A stretch of DNA of 64,000 bases from Acetobacteraceae bacterium B3987. Its GTDB lineage: Bacteria; Pseudomonadota; Alphaproteobacteria; Acetobacterales; Acetobacteraceae. Made by a program: the position numbers and the translations under genes. This document shows, piece by piece, positions 45,757-55,378 of the stretch. Position 1 is the stretch's first letter; every line of letters starts with the position of its first letter. The notes below the pieces were generated by a model. That model was given only the letters and a program-made list of their open reading frames with translations, did not search any database and had not been told where the DNA came from. Location: the NCBI GenBank assembly GCA_026537415.1, contig JAFNMF010000001.1, positions 241,572 to 305,571 of the forward strand, read 5' to 3'.

Positions 45757-45771
45757 CGAGAATGATTATCA
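45757..45771 (+). promoter_or_regulatory. Fur-like box before the ABC importer
   Basis: CGAGAATGATTATCA matches the 7-1-7 Fur pattern at 12 of 14 positions, with the AATGATTATCA core intact. It lies 79 bases before the binding-protein gene. Confidence 0.7.
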
Positions 45772-45849
45772 ATTGAGATAAAGAATCTCGGTCAGCAGGA
45801 GATATGGTATCCCTGCAGGGTAATCTTTTCCGGGGAAAGGCATAACATC

Positions 45850-46989
45850 ATGGTTTCATTGAAGACCCTGTTCGGCTCTGCCAGCGTTATGCTGGCGGCT
45901 CTGGCTAGCGGTATGGTGCCAGCCCATCAGGCTCAGGCAAAAGATGTTCGTGACATCACAGGGGCGGTTGTATCTGTTCCCGACCATCCCCAGCGTATCA
46001 TTCTGGGTGAGGGGCGGCTGATTTACGCTCTGGAGCCGCTGGAAGGTAAGCATCTGTTTGACCACATCGTAGGGTGGCAGGGCGAATTCCGGGAAGCGGA
46101 CAAACAGAATTACGAGCAGATGCTCAAGACATTCCCAGAGGCGGATAAGGTGGCTGTGATTGGTCGCACGACCGCCGATACAATAAGCCCGGAAAAGGTT
46201 CTGGACCTGCATCCTGACCTTGCCATTTTTAGCACGACTGGTCACGGGCCGGGGCAGGCTGGTGATGTTACGGCTCGTTTGAAGGCAGCTCATATCCCCG
46301 TTTTGTTCGTAGATTTCCGACAGGACCCGGTAAAGACGACTGTGCCCAGTATGCTGATTCTTGGGCAGGCTCTTGGCCGTGAGGCAGAGGCTAAGGCCTA
46401 TACGGATTTTTACGAGGAGCGTCTGAAGCTCATCCGTTCTGTTGTGGACACCATTCCGGAGAATCAGCGTCCTACCGTGTTCATCAATATGCTGGCCGGG
46501 GCACGGCAGAGCTGCTGCCATACGGCTGGACGTGGCAATATGGGGGCCTTTATCGAGGCTGCCGGTGGCCGCAATATCGCTGCCGACCTTCTGCCGGGCT
46601 ATATTGGTGACGTCTCTGCTGAGATGGTCATTGCCAAAGACCCGGATGTTCTGATCCTCGATGGCACACGGGGGCCGGGTAATAGCGGGCCGGGGTTGAA
46701 GATGGGCTCGCAGGTGACGCCGGAACTGGCACAGGAATCTCTCAAGTCCCTGTTGAAGGCCCCGGAACTGGCCGGTCTGAGTGCCGTTCGTAACGGGCGA
46801 GCCTACGGCATTTGGCATACATTCTACGATAGCCCGTTCAATATTCTTGCCATTGAGGTCATGGCCAAATGGTTCTATCCCGAACGTTTCAAGGACCTGG
46901 ACCCGGATGCTGACCGCAGTCTGGTGCAGAGCCGTTTCACAGTGATGCCTAACAGCGGGACATATTGGATCAAGGCGGATGCCCACTAA
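45850..46989 (+). CDS. iron-complex ABC transporter substrate-binding protein
   Basis: A 379-residue periplasmic binding protein of the FecB/BtuF type. The signal peptide ends near AHQAQA-K (about residue 30) with no lipobox. The domain begins RDITGAVVSVPDHPQRII. A CysCys-His stretch (RQSCCHTAGRG) lies in the C-terminal lobe. It should bind a ferric siderophore, heme or a related chelate; the ligand cannot be told. AAAGG precedes the ATG and a Fur-like box precedes the gene. It overlaps the permease gene by 11 bases. Confidence 0.9.
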   Translation: MVSLKTLFGSASVMLAALASGMVPAHQAQAKDVRDITGAVVSVPDHPQRIILGEGRLIYALEPLEGKHLFDHIVGWQGEFREADKQNYEQMLKTFPEADKVAVIGRTTADTISPEKVLDLHPDLAIFSTTGHGPGQAGDVTARLKAAHIPVLFVDFRQDPVKTTVPSMLILGQALGREAEAKAYTDFYEERLKLIRSVVDTIPENQRPTVFINMLAGARQSCCHTAGRGNMGAFIEAAGGRNIAADLLPGYIGDVSAEMVIAKDPDVLILDGTRGPGNSGPGLKMGSQVTPELAQESLKSLLKAPELAGLSAVRNGRAYGIWHTFYDSPFNILAIEVMAKWFYPERFKDLDPDADRSLVQSRFTVMPNSGTYWIKADAH

Positions 46990-48073
46990 AGAGAGAGAGA
47001 CTACAACTGACGGGCCATCAGCCGAGATGGCCCGTCTTGCTGCGCGGCTGACAGGTATACAGGCATCTTATGTAAAGTTGACCCGCCATAGGGTGGGGCT
47101 TCTCTGCCTTCTGGCGGGGTTGATTCTTTTTTCCATCCTACTGGACTTTTCCCTCGGTCCGGCAGGGCTTGGCCCTTCGGCTCTGTTACATGCCCTTCTT
47201 AACCCTTCATCTGGTACTAATGCCGTCATCGTATGGCATATTCGTCTGCCATATGCCTTGATGGCCGCTCTGGTAGGAATAGCTCTGGGAATATCCGGCG
47301 GGGAGATGCAGACGGTTCTGGATAACCCATTGGCAAGCCCCTATACGCTCGGCGTGTCTGCGGCTGCGGCCTTTGGGGCGTCGTTAGCGATCGTACTGCA
47401 CTGGCATATTCCTTATGTCCCGGAAAATTGGATGGTCCCGCTGGAGGCTTTCGTATTTGCTGTGGGGTCTGCGGGCCTTCTGGAGCTGGTGGCACGGGCA
47501 CGGGGTCATTCCACAGCCATGGTGGTGCTGTTCGGCATTGCGCTGGTCTTTACCTTCCATGCGTTTGTGGCACTGATGCAGTTCATTGCTGACGAAGATG
47601 CGCTTCAGGACCTCGTATTCTGGACGATGGGGAGTCTGACACGGGCCGATTGGGGCAAGATTTCTGTGATGGCCATCGGCTGTCTGCTGGTTCTGCCCTT
47701 CTGTTTCCGGGCAGCTCCGGCCCTGACGGCCCTGCGTCTGGGGGAGGACAGAGCGGCCAGCTATGGCGTGGATACGAAACGCCTGCGGATGATGTCCCTT
47801 CTGCGTATCAGCGTATTGTCTGCTCTGGCCGTGTCTTTTGTGGGAACGATTGGTTTTGTGGGGTTGGTGGCACCGCATATCGCTCGCCGCCTGCTGGGGG
47901 AAGATCATCGCTTTTATCTTCCCGGCTCAGCCTTGTGTGGGGGGCTTATCATGTCGTTGGCCTCCATCGCTGCCAAGAACATTCTTCCGGGGGTTGTGAT
48001 CCCGGTGGGGATTGTCACATCTCTGGTGGGGATTCCTTTCTTCCTTGCTGTGGTTCTGAGAAAGGGGGCCTGA
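46979..48073 (+). CDS. FecCD-type ABC transporter permease
   Basis: The inner-membrane permease of an iron-complex importer. It has 364 residues with about 9-10 helices, starting near residue 39 after a polar N-terminus. Family signatures include RLPYALMAALVGIALGISGGEMQ, shortened here to RLPYALMAALVGIALG, and FVGLVAPHIARRLLGEDHR. The last is the loop that contacts the ATPase. It works as a homodimer with the preceding binding protein and the following ATPase, which starts 1 base later. Confidence 0.93.
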   Translation: MPTKERETTTDGPSAEMARLAARLTGIQASYVKLTRHRVGLLCLLAGLILFSILLDFSLGPAGLGPSALLHALLNPSSGTNAVIVWHIRLPYALMAALVGIALGISGGEMQTVLDNPLASPYTLGVSAAAAFGASLAIVLHWHIPYVPENWMVPLEAFVFAVGSAGLLELVARARGHSTAMVVLFGIALVFTFHAFVALMQFIADEDALQDLVFWTMGSLTRADWGKISVMAIGCLLVLPFCFRAAPALTALRLGEDRAASYGVDTKRLRMMSLLRISVLSALAVSFVGTIGFVGLVAPHIARRLLGEDHRFYLPGSALCGGLIMSLASIAAKNILPGVVIPVGIVTSLVGIPFFLAVVLRKGA

Positions 48074-48074
48074 G

Positions 48075-48872
48075 ATGGTGAACTGTCCGACACATCAGCT
48101 TGAGGTCGAGGGTATCAGCGTTCATTATGGGCGGCGGCAGGTGCTGCATAATATGACACTCGCCCCCATGCGGGCCGGGCGTGTGACGGCACTGCTGGGG
48201 CCGAATGGGTCGGGTAAATCCACGCTTATGCGAGGTATTGCCGGATTGACCCGTGCGGAGGGGAAAATCCGTCTCGCTGAGCAGGACCTAACAAAACTTT
48301 GCGTGGGAGAGCGAGCTAAACTGGCGGCTTATCTGCCCCAGAGCCTTCCGCCTGCCGTGCATCTTCAGGTGATTGAGGCTGTGATGGTCGCCCGGCGTGC
48401 TGGCGAGGCTGTATCTGCTGAATGTGCCCTGCGAGAAAGCACGGATGTTCTGGAGGAGCTAGGCATCGGCAAGCTGGCCCTGCGCTATATGGACGAGCTT
48501 TCTGGTGGGCAAAGGCAGATGGTAGGACTGGCGCAAGCTTTGGTGCGTCGCCCAGCCATGCTGCTGCTGGATGAGCCACTGAGTGCGCTGGATTTACGCT
48601 ATCAATTTGCCGTCATGGATGTCGTTCGGCGTGAAACACGAAAACGTCATATAGTAACGCTACTGGTTGTTCACGATTTGAACATCGCTCTGCAACGAGC
48701 TCATGATGTTGTCTATATGCGGGATGGCCAGCTTGTGGCACAGGGAGCTGTCATGGCCGTTACAACACCGGCGGTTCTGGGGAAGGTCTATGGTGTCCAG
48801 ACCCGTCTTGAGGTCTGCCCCCGTGGGCTGCCTCATGTGCTGGTGGACGGTATTATGGGGGACAGTGCCTAA
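48075..48872 (+). CDS. iron-complex ABC transporter ATP-binding protein
   Basis: The 265-residue ATPase of the importer. Walker A is GPNGSGKST (about residues 43-51), the signature LSGGQRQMV, Walker B MLLLDEP, and the switch histidine lies in VVHDLNIAL. It is the third gene of the Fur-type unit and ends 47 bases before galE, with no obvious terminator between them. Confidence 0.95.
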   Translation: MVNCPTHQLEVEGISVHYGRRQVLHNMTLAPMRAGRVTALLGPNGSGKSTLMRGIAGLTRAEGKIRLAEQDLTKLCVGERAKLAAYLPQSLPPAVHLQVIEAVMVARRAGEAVSAECALRESTDVLEELGIGKLALRYMDELSGGQRQMVGLAQALVRRPAMLLLDEPLSALDLRYQFAVMDVVRRETRKRHIVTLLVVHDLNIALQRAHDVVYMRDGQLVAQGAVMAVTTPAVLGKVYGVQTRLEVCPRGLPHVLVDGIMGDSA

Positions 48873-48919
48873 TACGGTCAGTTGCCTCTTTACAACGTAT
48901 GTATGGATAAGAGGCTCTG

Positions 48920-49909
48920 ATGCGTTATCTGGTCACGGGCGGTGCTGGTTTTGTCGGTAGTCATGTCGTTTTGGCCCTGTTGGATGCAGGGCATGACGTG
49001 GCAGTCTTGGACGATCTGAGTACAGGGCACCGTTCTGCCATCCCCCCCGGTGTGCCTTTGTTTCGGGTTGATCTGGCTGATTATGAGGCCACATCGGGCG
49101 TCCTTGCTCAGGGGCCGTGGGATGGTGTGCTGCATTTTGCGGCACTGTCTCTGGTGGCGGATAGTGTAGAGAAGCCTTTTTACTATTTACGGCACAACGG
49201 CCTGACCACTCTCAATCTCGTTGAAGCGTGCGTAGCGCATGGTGTGAGGAAGTTTGTTTTTTCTTCCACGGCTGCGCTGTTCGGAGGGGCGGATGATTGC
49301 CCCAGCCTTATTTCTGAAAACGCCTCAGTTGAACCCGGCTCTCCGTACGGAGAAAGCAAGTTCATGATTGAACGCATCCTGCATTGGGCGGACAGGATAT
49401 ATGGGATGCGGAGTGCGTGTTTACGCTACTTTAACGCCGCCGGGGCAGACCCTGCCGGGCGAGCGGGTGAGGACCATCAGCCAGAAACTCATCTGATACC
49501 TCTGGCGATTGACGCCGCCTTGGGAGTTCGGCCTGCACTCAGGCTTTTTGGTACGGATTACCCAACTCATGACGGTTCTTGCATCCGGGATTATGTGCAT
49601 GTTGCCGACCTAGCGGATGCCCACCTCAAGGCACTTGCTCAGATTGATGAGCGCAGCGTGTGTTACAATGTTGGGACGGGGCGCGGCTATTCGAATCTGG
49701 AAGTCATTGCCAGTGTCGAGAGGGTCAGTGGACGTGCCGTGCCGTGGAATGCTGCGCCGAGGCGGGACGGGGACCCTGTGCAGTTAGTGGCTGACCCCGC
49801 TTTGTTGCGTGCTGATACGGGGTGGACGCCGCAATTTCTGGAACTTGATCAGATTGTCGAGACCGCCTTGCGGTGGCGGGAAAAACACCCGCAGGGTTAT
49901 GCTGACTGA
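48920..49909 (+). CDS. galE: UDP-glucose 4-epimerase
   Basis: Interconverts UDP-glucose and UDP-galactose through a bound NAD. It has 329 residues. The NAD motif is VTGGAGFVGSH, the catalytic YxxxK is in SPYGESKFMIE, and the serine is in FSSTAALFG. The substrate-loop motif CLRYFNAAGADP is clear. AGAGG precedes the ATG. It may supply sugars for surface polysaccharides and convergently meets hemF. Confidence 0.94.
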   Translation: MRYLVTGGAGFVGSHVVLALLDAGHDVAVLDDLSTGHRSAIPPGVPLFRVDLADYEATSGVLAQGPWDGVLHFAALSLVADSVEKPFYYLRHNGLTTLNLVEACVAHGVRKFVFSSTAALFGGADDCPSLISENASVEPGSPYGESKFMIERILHWADRIYGMRSACLRYFNAAGADPAGRAGEDHQPETHLIPLAIDAALGVRPALRLFGTDYPTHDGSCIRDYVHVADLADAHLKALAQIDERSVCYNVGTGRGYSNLEVIASVERVSGRAVPWNAAPRRDGDPVQLVADPALLRADTGWTPQFLELDQIVETALRWREKHPQGYAD

Positions 49910-49920
49910 CCTTGATAGGT

Positions 49921-50012
49921 GAAGGAAGAACACGTCAAACGCAGGTATTCTGTGTTACGTTGCCACCAGAAGGTGCGGAGCAGGGCGGTCCGTAATTCTT
50001 CCTTCTGGCGGC
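49921..50012. repeat. nested inverted repeats between galE and hemF
   Basis: Two overlapping pairings lie here: gaaggaagaa (49921) with ttcttccttc (49996), and gccaccagaagg (49962) with ccttctggcggc (50001, one mismatch). The element cttctggcggc recurs inside the hemF end at 50035. There is no T-run on either strand, so a simple terminator is not evident. Confidence 0.35.
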
Positions 50013-50020
50013 TTGGATTA

Positions 50021-50926
50021 TCAGGGCCAGATGACTTCTGGCGGCATGGACATCAGGATGGCTTCCGTATTGCCACCCGTCTTCAGGCCGAACAGTGTGC
50101 CTCTGTCGTAAAGTAGATTGAACTCCACATAGCGTCCTCGCCGTTGGAGCTGAGCAAGTCGGTCTTCATCCGTCCATGGCGTGAACATCCGCTTGCGCAC
50201 AATCCCGGCATAGCTATTCAGGAAGGCTTCCCCCACGTCACGGGTGAAGGTGAAGTCATTAGTGAGGTTCTGGCTGTCCAGCCAGTCATAGAAAATGCCG
50301 CCTAGTCCACGGGGCTCATTACGGTGCTTTAGGAAGAAATATTCATCACACCATTTCTTGAAGCGGGGGTAATAATCCGGGTCATGCTTGTCGCAGGCTT
50401 CCTGAAAAGCCCGGTGGAACTCTGTGGCGTCCTCACGGGCTTCCGCACTTTTGGGGAACATGGGGGTGATGTCCCCACCGCCGCCAAACCAGCCTTTGGA
50501 GGTGATGATCATGCGGGTGTTGAAATGCGCCGCACTGACATGTGGGTTGCAGGGATGGGCTACCAGCGAGATGCCCGTGGCGAAGAAGCGGGGGTCTTCC
50601 TCTGCACCGGGGATGGTCTTACGGAACTCGGGTGAGAATTCACCCCAGACCGTGGAGACATTCACGCCGACTTTCTCAAAAACACGTCCCTTCATGATGG
50701 ACATGACACCGCCACCACCTTCAGGCCGGTCCCACGCTGTCCGCTGGAAACGCCCCGGCTGTTCATGCCCCTTCAGGATGGGGGATTCTCCGCTGGCGGC
50801 TTCGTCTTCCAGAGCCTCATAAGCGGCGCATATCCTGTCCCGCAGACTTTCAAACCAGTTCCGTGCTTCGTCTTTCAGGCTGGTATGAGGAAGGTCGGGC
50901 AGGGTGAAGGGTGTTGTGGACGACAT
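50021..50926 (-). CDS. hemF: oxygen-dependent coproporphyrinogen III oxidase
   Basis: Decarboxylates coproporphyrinogen III to protoporphyrinogen IX using oxygen. It has 301 residues from the ATG of MSSTTPFT, with AGGAGAGG three bases before it. An ATG 69 bases upstream lacks this site. Family hallmarks include [31 protein letters not shown] and the C-terminal [20 protein letters not shown], given here in part as [16 protein letters not shown]. Using the oxygen-dependent enzyme suits an aerobic bacterium. It is divergent from mtnP across 260 bases that show no gene. Confidence 0.96.
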   Translation of the reverse strand: MSSTTPFTLPDLPHTSLKDEARNWFESLRDRICAAYEALEDEAASGESPILKGHEQPGRFQRTAWDRPEGGGGVMSIMKGRVFEKVGVNVSTVWGEFSPEFRKTIPGAEEDPRFFATGISLVAHPCNPHVSAAHFNTRMIITSKGWFGGGGDITPMFPKSAEAREDATEFHRAFQEACDKHDPDYYPRFKKWCDEYFFLKHRNEPRGLGGIFYDWLDSQNLTNDFTFTRDVGEAFLNSYAGIVRKRMFTPWTDEDRLAQLQRRGRYVEFNLLYDRGTLFGLKTGGNTEAILMSMPPEVIWP

Positions 50927-51186
50927 GAACCTCTCCTGATCATGCTGTGGTGGAGTGTAGTATCGTGTCCTTCCAGTAGGACTATAACTGTTCATAAGCT
51001 AAAAGCGTCTGTCTGGCTTACTGACTTTTCCTGCTGCTGTAAAAAGCAGGATAGGTCTTCCTCTTGATTTTTGGGTTGGTCTTCTGAAACAGTCTCCGCT
51101 ATCTGATGAGAGATTGCCGGAAGGGTTGTGCGGGACTGATGGCCTGCGAGCGGCGACCGGGTCGAGGCAGGATGAAGTGAGGATTT

Positions 51187-52086
51187 ATGGTAGCAGACAA
51201 GACGATTGAGCCCGTCATTGGTGTCATTGGGGGCTCCGGCCTTTATGAGATTGATGGGCTGGAAAACCGGGAATGGCGTCGTTGTGAGTCCCCCTGGGGT
51301 GCCCCTTCTGATGAGCTGCTGTTCGGTACGCTGGATGGTGTGAAATGCGTGTTCCTGCCCCGTCATGGCCGTGGGCATCCCATTCCGCCCTCCCGTCTGA
51401 ATTACCGGGCGAATATTGATGCTCTCAAACGTGCGGGTGTGACGGACATCATTTCCCTTTCCGCTGTGGGGTCTTTGAAGGAAGAACTGGCACCGGGTCA
51501 TTTCGTGTTGGTGGATCAGTTCATCGACCTGACACAGGGCCGCCCCCGTACTTTCTTCGAGGAAGGTTGCGTGGCGCATGTCAGCATGGGTGAGCCGGTT
51601 TCTGCTCGTGTGGCGGGCGTTCTGGCTGATGAGGCTGAGAAGTTGGGCATCACCGTCACACGGGGTGGCAGTTATGTTGTGATCGAAGGGCCGCAATTCT
51701 CTACCCGTGCCGAGAGCGAACTCTATCGTTCATGGGGTGCGTCCGTCATTGGCATGACGAACATGCCGGAGGCCCGTCTGGCCCGTGAAGCCGAGATGAA
51801 CTACGCCACCGTTGGCATGGTGACCGATTATGACTGCTGGCATGAAGATCACGATCATGTCACGGTGGAGGCTGTGGTGCGCACCATGAAGAGTAACTCC
51901 AAACACGCACGGGAGCTTGTCCGCCGGGCTATTCCGGCTCTTGGTAAGCCTCGTCCCATCTGCACTGGTCCCGGTGCTGCTGAGCGCGCCTTGGACAACG
52001 CCATTATCACGCCGCCAGAAGCCAGAGACTTTTCCGTTCTGGCTCGTCTGGATGCTGTTGCTGGGCGTGTGCTGTTCAGCAGCTGA
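51187..52086 (+). CDS. mtnP: S-methyl-5'-thioadenosine phosphorylase
   Basis: Splits methylthioadenosine, the by-product of polyamine synthesis, to adenine and methylthioribose-1-phosphate. It has 299 residues. The phosphate-binding GVIGGSGLYEI is near the N-terminus, PRHGRGHPIPPSRLNYRAN follows, and MTNMPEARLAREAEMNYA is the purine/ribose-binding signature. GAGGA precedes the ATG. Some family members act on inosine or guanosine, but this sequence looks like the MTA type. A bidirectional terminator follows. Confidence 0.94.
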   Translation: MVADKTIEPVIGVIGGSGLYEIDGLENREWRRCESPWGAPSDELLFGTLDGVKCVFLPRHGRGHPIPPSRLNYRANIDALKRAGVTDIISLSAVGSLKEELAPGHFVLVDQFIDLTQGRPRTFFEEGCVAHVSMGEPVSARVAGVLADEAEKLGITVTRGGSYVVIEGPQFSTRAESELYRSWGASVIGMTNMPEARLAREAEMNYATVGMVTDYDCWHEDHDHVTVEAVVRTMKSNSKHARELVRRAIPALGKPRPICTGPGAAERALDNAIITPPEARDFSVLARLDAVAGRVLFSS

Positions 52087-52110
52087 ACAGAGCGTTCCAA
52101 AGGCATATAG

Positions 52111-52146
52111 AAAAGACCTTCCTGCCAGCCGGTGGGGAGGTCTTTT
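52111..52146 (+). terminator. bidirectional terminator between mtnP and the SDR gene
   Basis: Stem aaaagacct / aggtctttt (52111-52119 with 52138-52146), with further pairing inside after a bulge, lies between the two convergent genes. Confidence 0.8.
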
Positions 52147-52161
52147 CATATGCTGTTTGTT

Positions 52162-52950
52162 CTAGAAACCGTGAAGCAGTCCTCCATCAACTGGGATGCA
52201 GGTACCGGTGATGTAGGAGGCCAGAGGACTGGCCAGAAAAGCAGCCATATGGCCCAGCTCTTCCGGCTGGCCGTAGCGGCCAGCAGGGATGCCGTCTTCT
52301 TTCTGTCTGCGGAATTCGTCGAGAGGAATGCCGGCCTTTTCGGCTCGTATCCTGTTTAAGGAAGCGATGCGGTCTGTTTCGAACCGCCCTGGCATGAGTG
52401 TGTTGACCGTCACGCCATCACGGGCCACTTCTCTGGCGAGGGTTTTTCCCCAGCTGGCTAGTGCTGAACGTAAGGCACTGGAGAGAACGAGGTTGGGGAT
52501 AGGTTCTGCCACGCTGGTGGAAGATACCATGATGATCCGCCCGAATTGCCGTTGTCTCATGCATGGCAGATACTGGTCTGTTATCTGCATGATGGGCAGC
52601 AGCATTGTGGCAGCTTCTTTTTGCCAGAGTGCTGGGTCACATGCTGTAGCGGGTCCCAGAGGCGGGCCGCCACCATTGCCAATAATGATGTCTGTTTTCG
52701 GCATAATATCCCGCAGGGTGTTTAGACAGGCCTGCACGCTGTTCGGCTCTGAAAAATCTACGGCATGCCAATGCGGTGTGATGCCACTTTCGGAAGCGAG
52801 ATCGTGGGCGGCCTGTCGCAGCCTATTTTCATCACGGGCCAGTAGGCAGGGGCGGACACCCTCTTGGGCTAGCGATCGGGCAATGCCTAGCCCAAGGCCT
52901 CGGCTCCCTCCCATGATGATGGCCGATCGTCCTTGCAGATGCAGTTCCAT
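52162..52950 (-). CDS. short-chain dehydrogenase-like protein with altered active site
   Basis: A 262-residue SDR-fold protein. The cofactor motif GGSRGLGLGIA (residues about 14-24) and IIIGNGGGPPLG are close to the family, and SSTSVAEPIPN holds the serine. Where the catalytic YxxxK should be, the sequence reads SSALR (in LVLSSALRSALASWGK), so by my alignment Tyr is Ser and Lys is Arg. A subgroup of beta-ketoacyl reductase-like SDRs is known to lack a perfect tetrad, and this seems to belong there. The C-terminus YITGTCIPVDGGLL is normal. Substrate unknown. Confidence 0.8.
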   Translation of the reverse strand: MELHLQGRSAIIMGGSRGLGLGIARSLAQEGVRPCLLARDENRLRQAAHDLASESGITPHWHAVDFSEPNSVQACLNTLRDIMPKTDIIIGNGGGPPLGPATACDPALWQKEAATMLLPIMQITDQYLPCMRQRQFGRIIMVSSTSVAEPIPNLVLSSALRSALASWGKTLAREVARDGVTVNTLMPGRFETDRIASLNRIRAEKAGIPLDEFRRQKEDGIPAGRYGQPEELGHMAAFLASPLASYITGTCIPVDGGLLHGF

Positions 52951-53271
52951 GATGGACTCTCCTGTCCTCTGGGGGATACCCCATCAGGGGCGTTCAGGGC
53001 AGTTTTCACCTCATTTGCAATTCGGGACAAGAGAGGAAGGAGAGGCGGCATCGTATGATAGGTGGCTCATATTAGTTTGTGATATTTTTCAGGTAAGAAC
53101 GATTAAAAATCTCAGCTACCTCAGGGGGGTGAGTTCTTGACGCTGGAGGGGGGCGTCACTATCTCTCTCTCGCCCCGTGTGATCGGGGAGTTTATCGGTG
53201 CGCTGCTAGAATGAGCGCAATAACCCGGCTGCGCTGCTTTATGGAAGGGCCAGCCTAAAATGGAGTGATCC
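52951..53271. other. intergenic region carrying the groES promoter
   Basis: About 320 bases between the SDR start and groES, with no gene I can support. It includes the heat-shock-type promoter near 53136 and a small GC hairpin (ccccg / cgggg) just downstream of it. The part from 53040 to 53115 is AT-rich. I see no CIRCE (HrcA) element. Confidence 0.6.
53136..53164 (+). promoter_or_regulatory. heat-shock sigma (RpoH)-type promoter for groESL
   Basis: CTTGAC and CTATCT are 17 bases apart, matching the alphaproteobacterial RpoH pattern CTTGAC-N17-CTATAT well. It lies about 108 bases before the groES ATG. Confidence 0.65.
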
Positions 53272-53562
53272 ATGACGAAGTTTCGTCCCCTTCACGACCG
53301 TGTAGTGGTCCGCCGTCTGGACGGTGAAGAAAAAACCGCCGGTGGCATCATCATTCCTGAGACCGCCAAGGAGAAGCCGATGGAAGGCGAAGTCCTGGCT
53401 GTTGGTTCCGGTGCCCGCAATGAGCAGGGTCAGGTCGTGCCGCTGGATGTCAAGGCTGGCGACCGTGTCCTGTTCGGTAAATGGTCCGGTACTGAGGTGA
53501 AGATTGGCGGTGAAGATCTGCTGATCATGAAAGAGAGCGACATTCTGGGGATCGTTGGCTGA
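53272..53562 (+). CDS. groES: co-chaperonin GroES
   Basis: The 96-residue lid of the GroEL chamber. The N-terminal [15 protein letters not shown] and the mobile-loop region [18 protein letters not shown] are canonical. GGAG precedes the ATG. It is followed by groEL after 48 bases that contain AAAGGA for groEL. Confidence 0.98.
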   Translation: MTKFRPLHDRVVVRRLDGEEKTAGGIIIPETAKEKPMEGEVLAVGSGARNEQGQVVPLDVKAGDRVLFGKWSGTEVKIGGEDLLIMKESDILGIVG

Positions 53563-53586
53563 GCCACTTTCCGGAACTCTCTCTGA

Positions 53587-55272
<1,686 letters not shown>

Positions 55273-55336
55273 TCGCTCATTCTTCCCCATCCCGGTCCAT
55301 TCTTGGCCGGGGTGGCCTCCTGTTACGACAGGTCAG

Positions 55337-55373
55337 AAAAAAGCCTCGCTCTTTCGAGCGAGGCTTTTTTTTT
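55337..55373 (+). terminator. strong bidirectional terminator after groEL
   Basis: A 15-bp stem (aagcctcgctc / gagcgaggctt plus A-T pairs) with a TTTC loop is followed by a run of nine T. It also serves the convergent helicase gene. Confidence 0.95.
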
Positions 55374-55378
55374 GTGGG

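Noticed and set aside
45856-46986. Open frame of 376 codons opposite the iron-binding protein gene
   Set aside because: It coincides with the well-supported binding-protein gene and has no ribosome site.
53040-53271. CIRCE element before groES
   Set aside because: I looked for the TTAGCACTC / GAGTGCTAA inverted repeat and found none.
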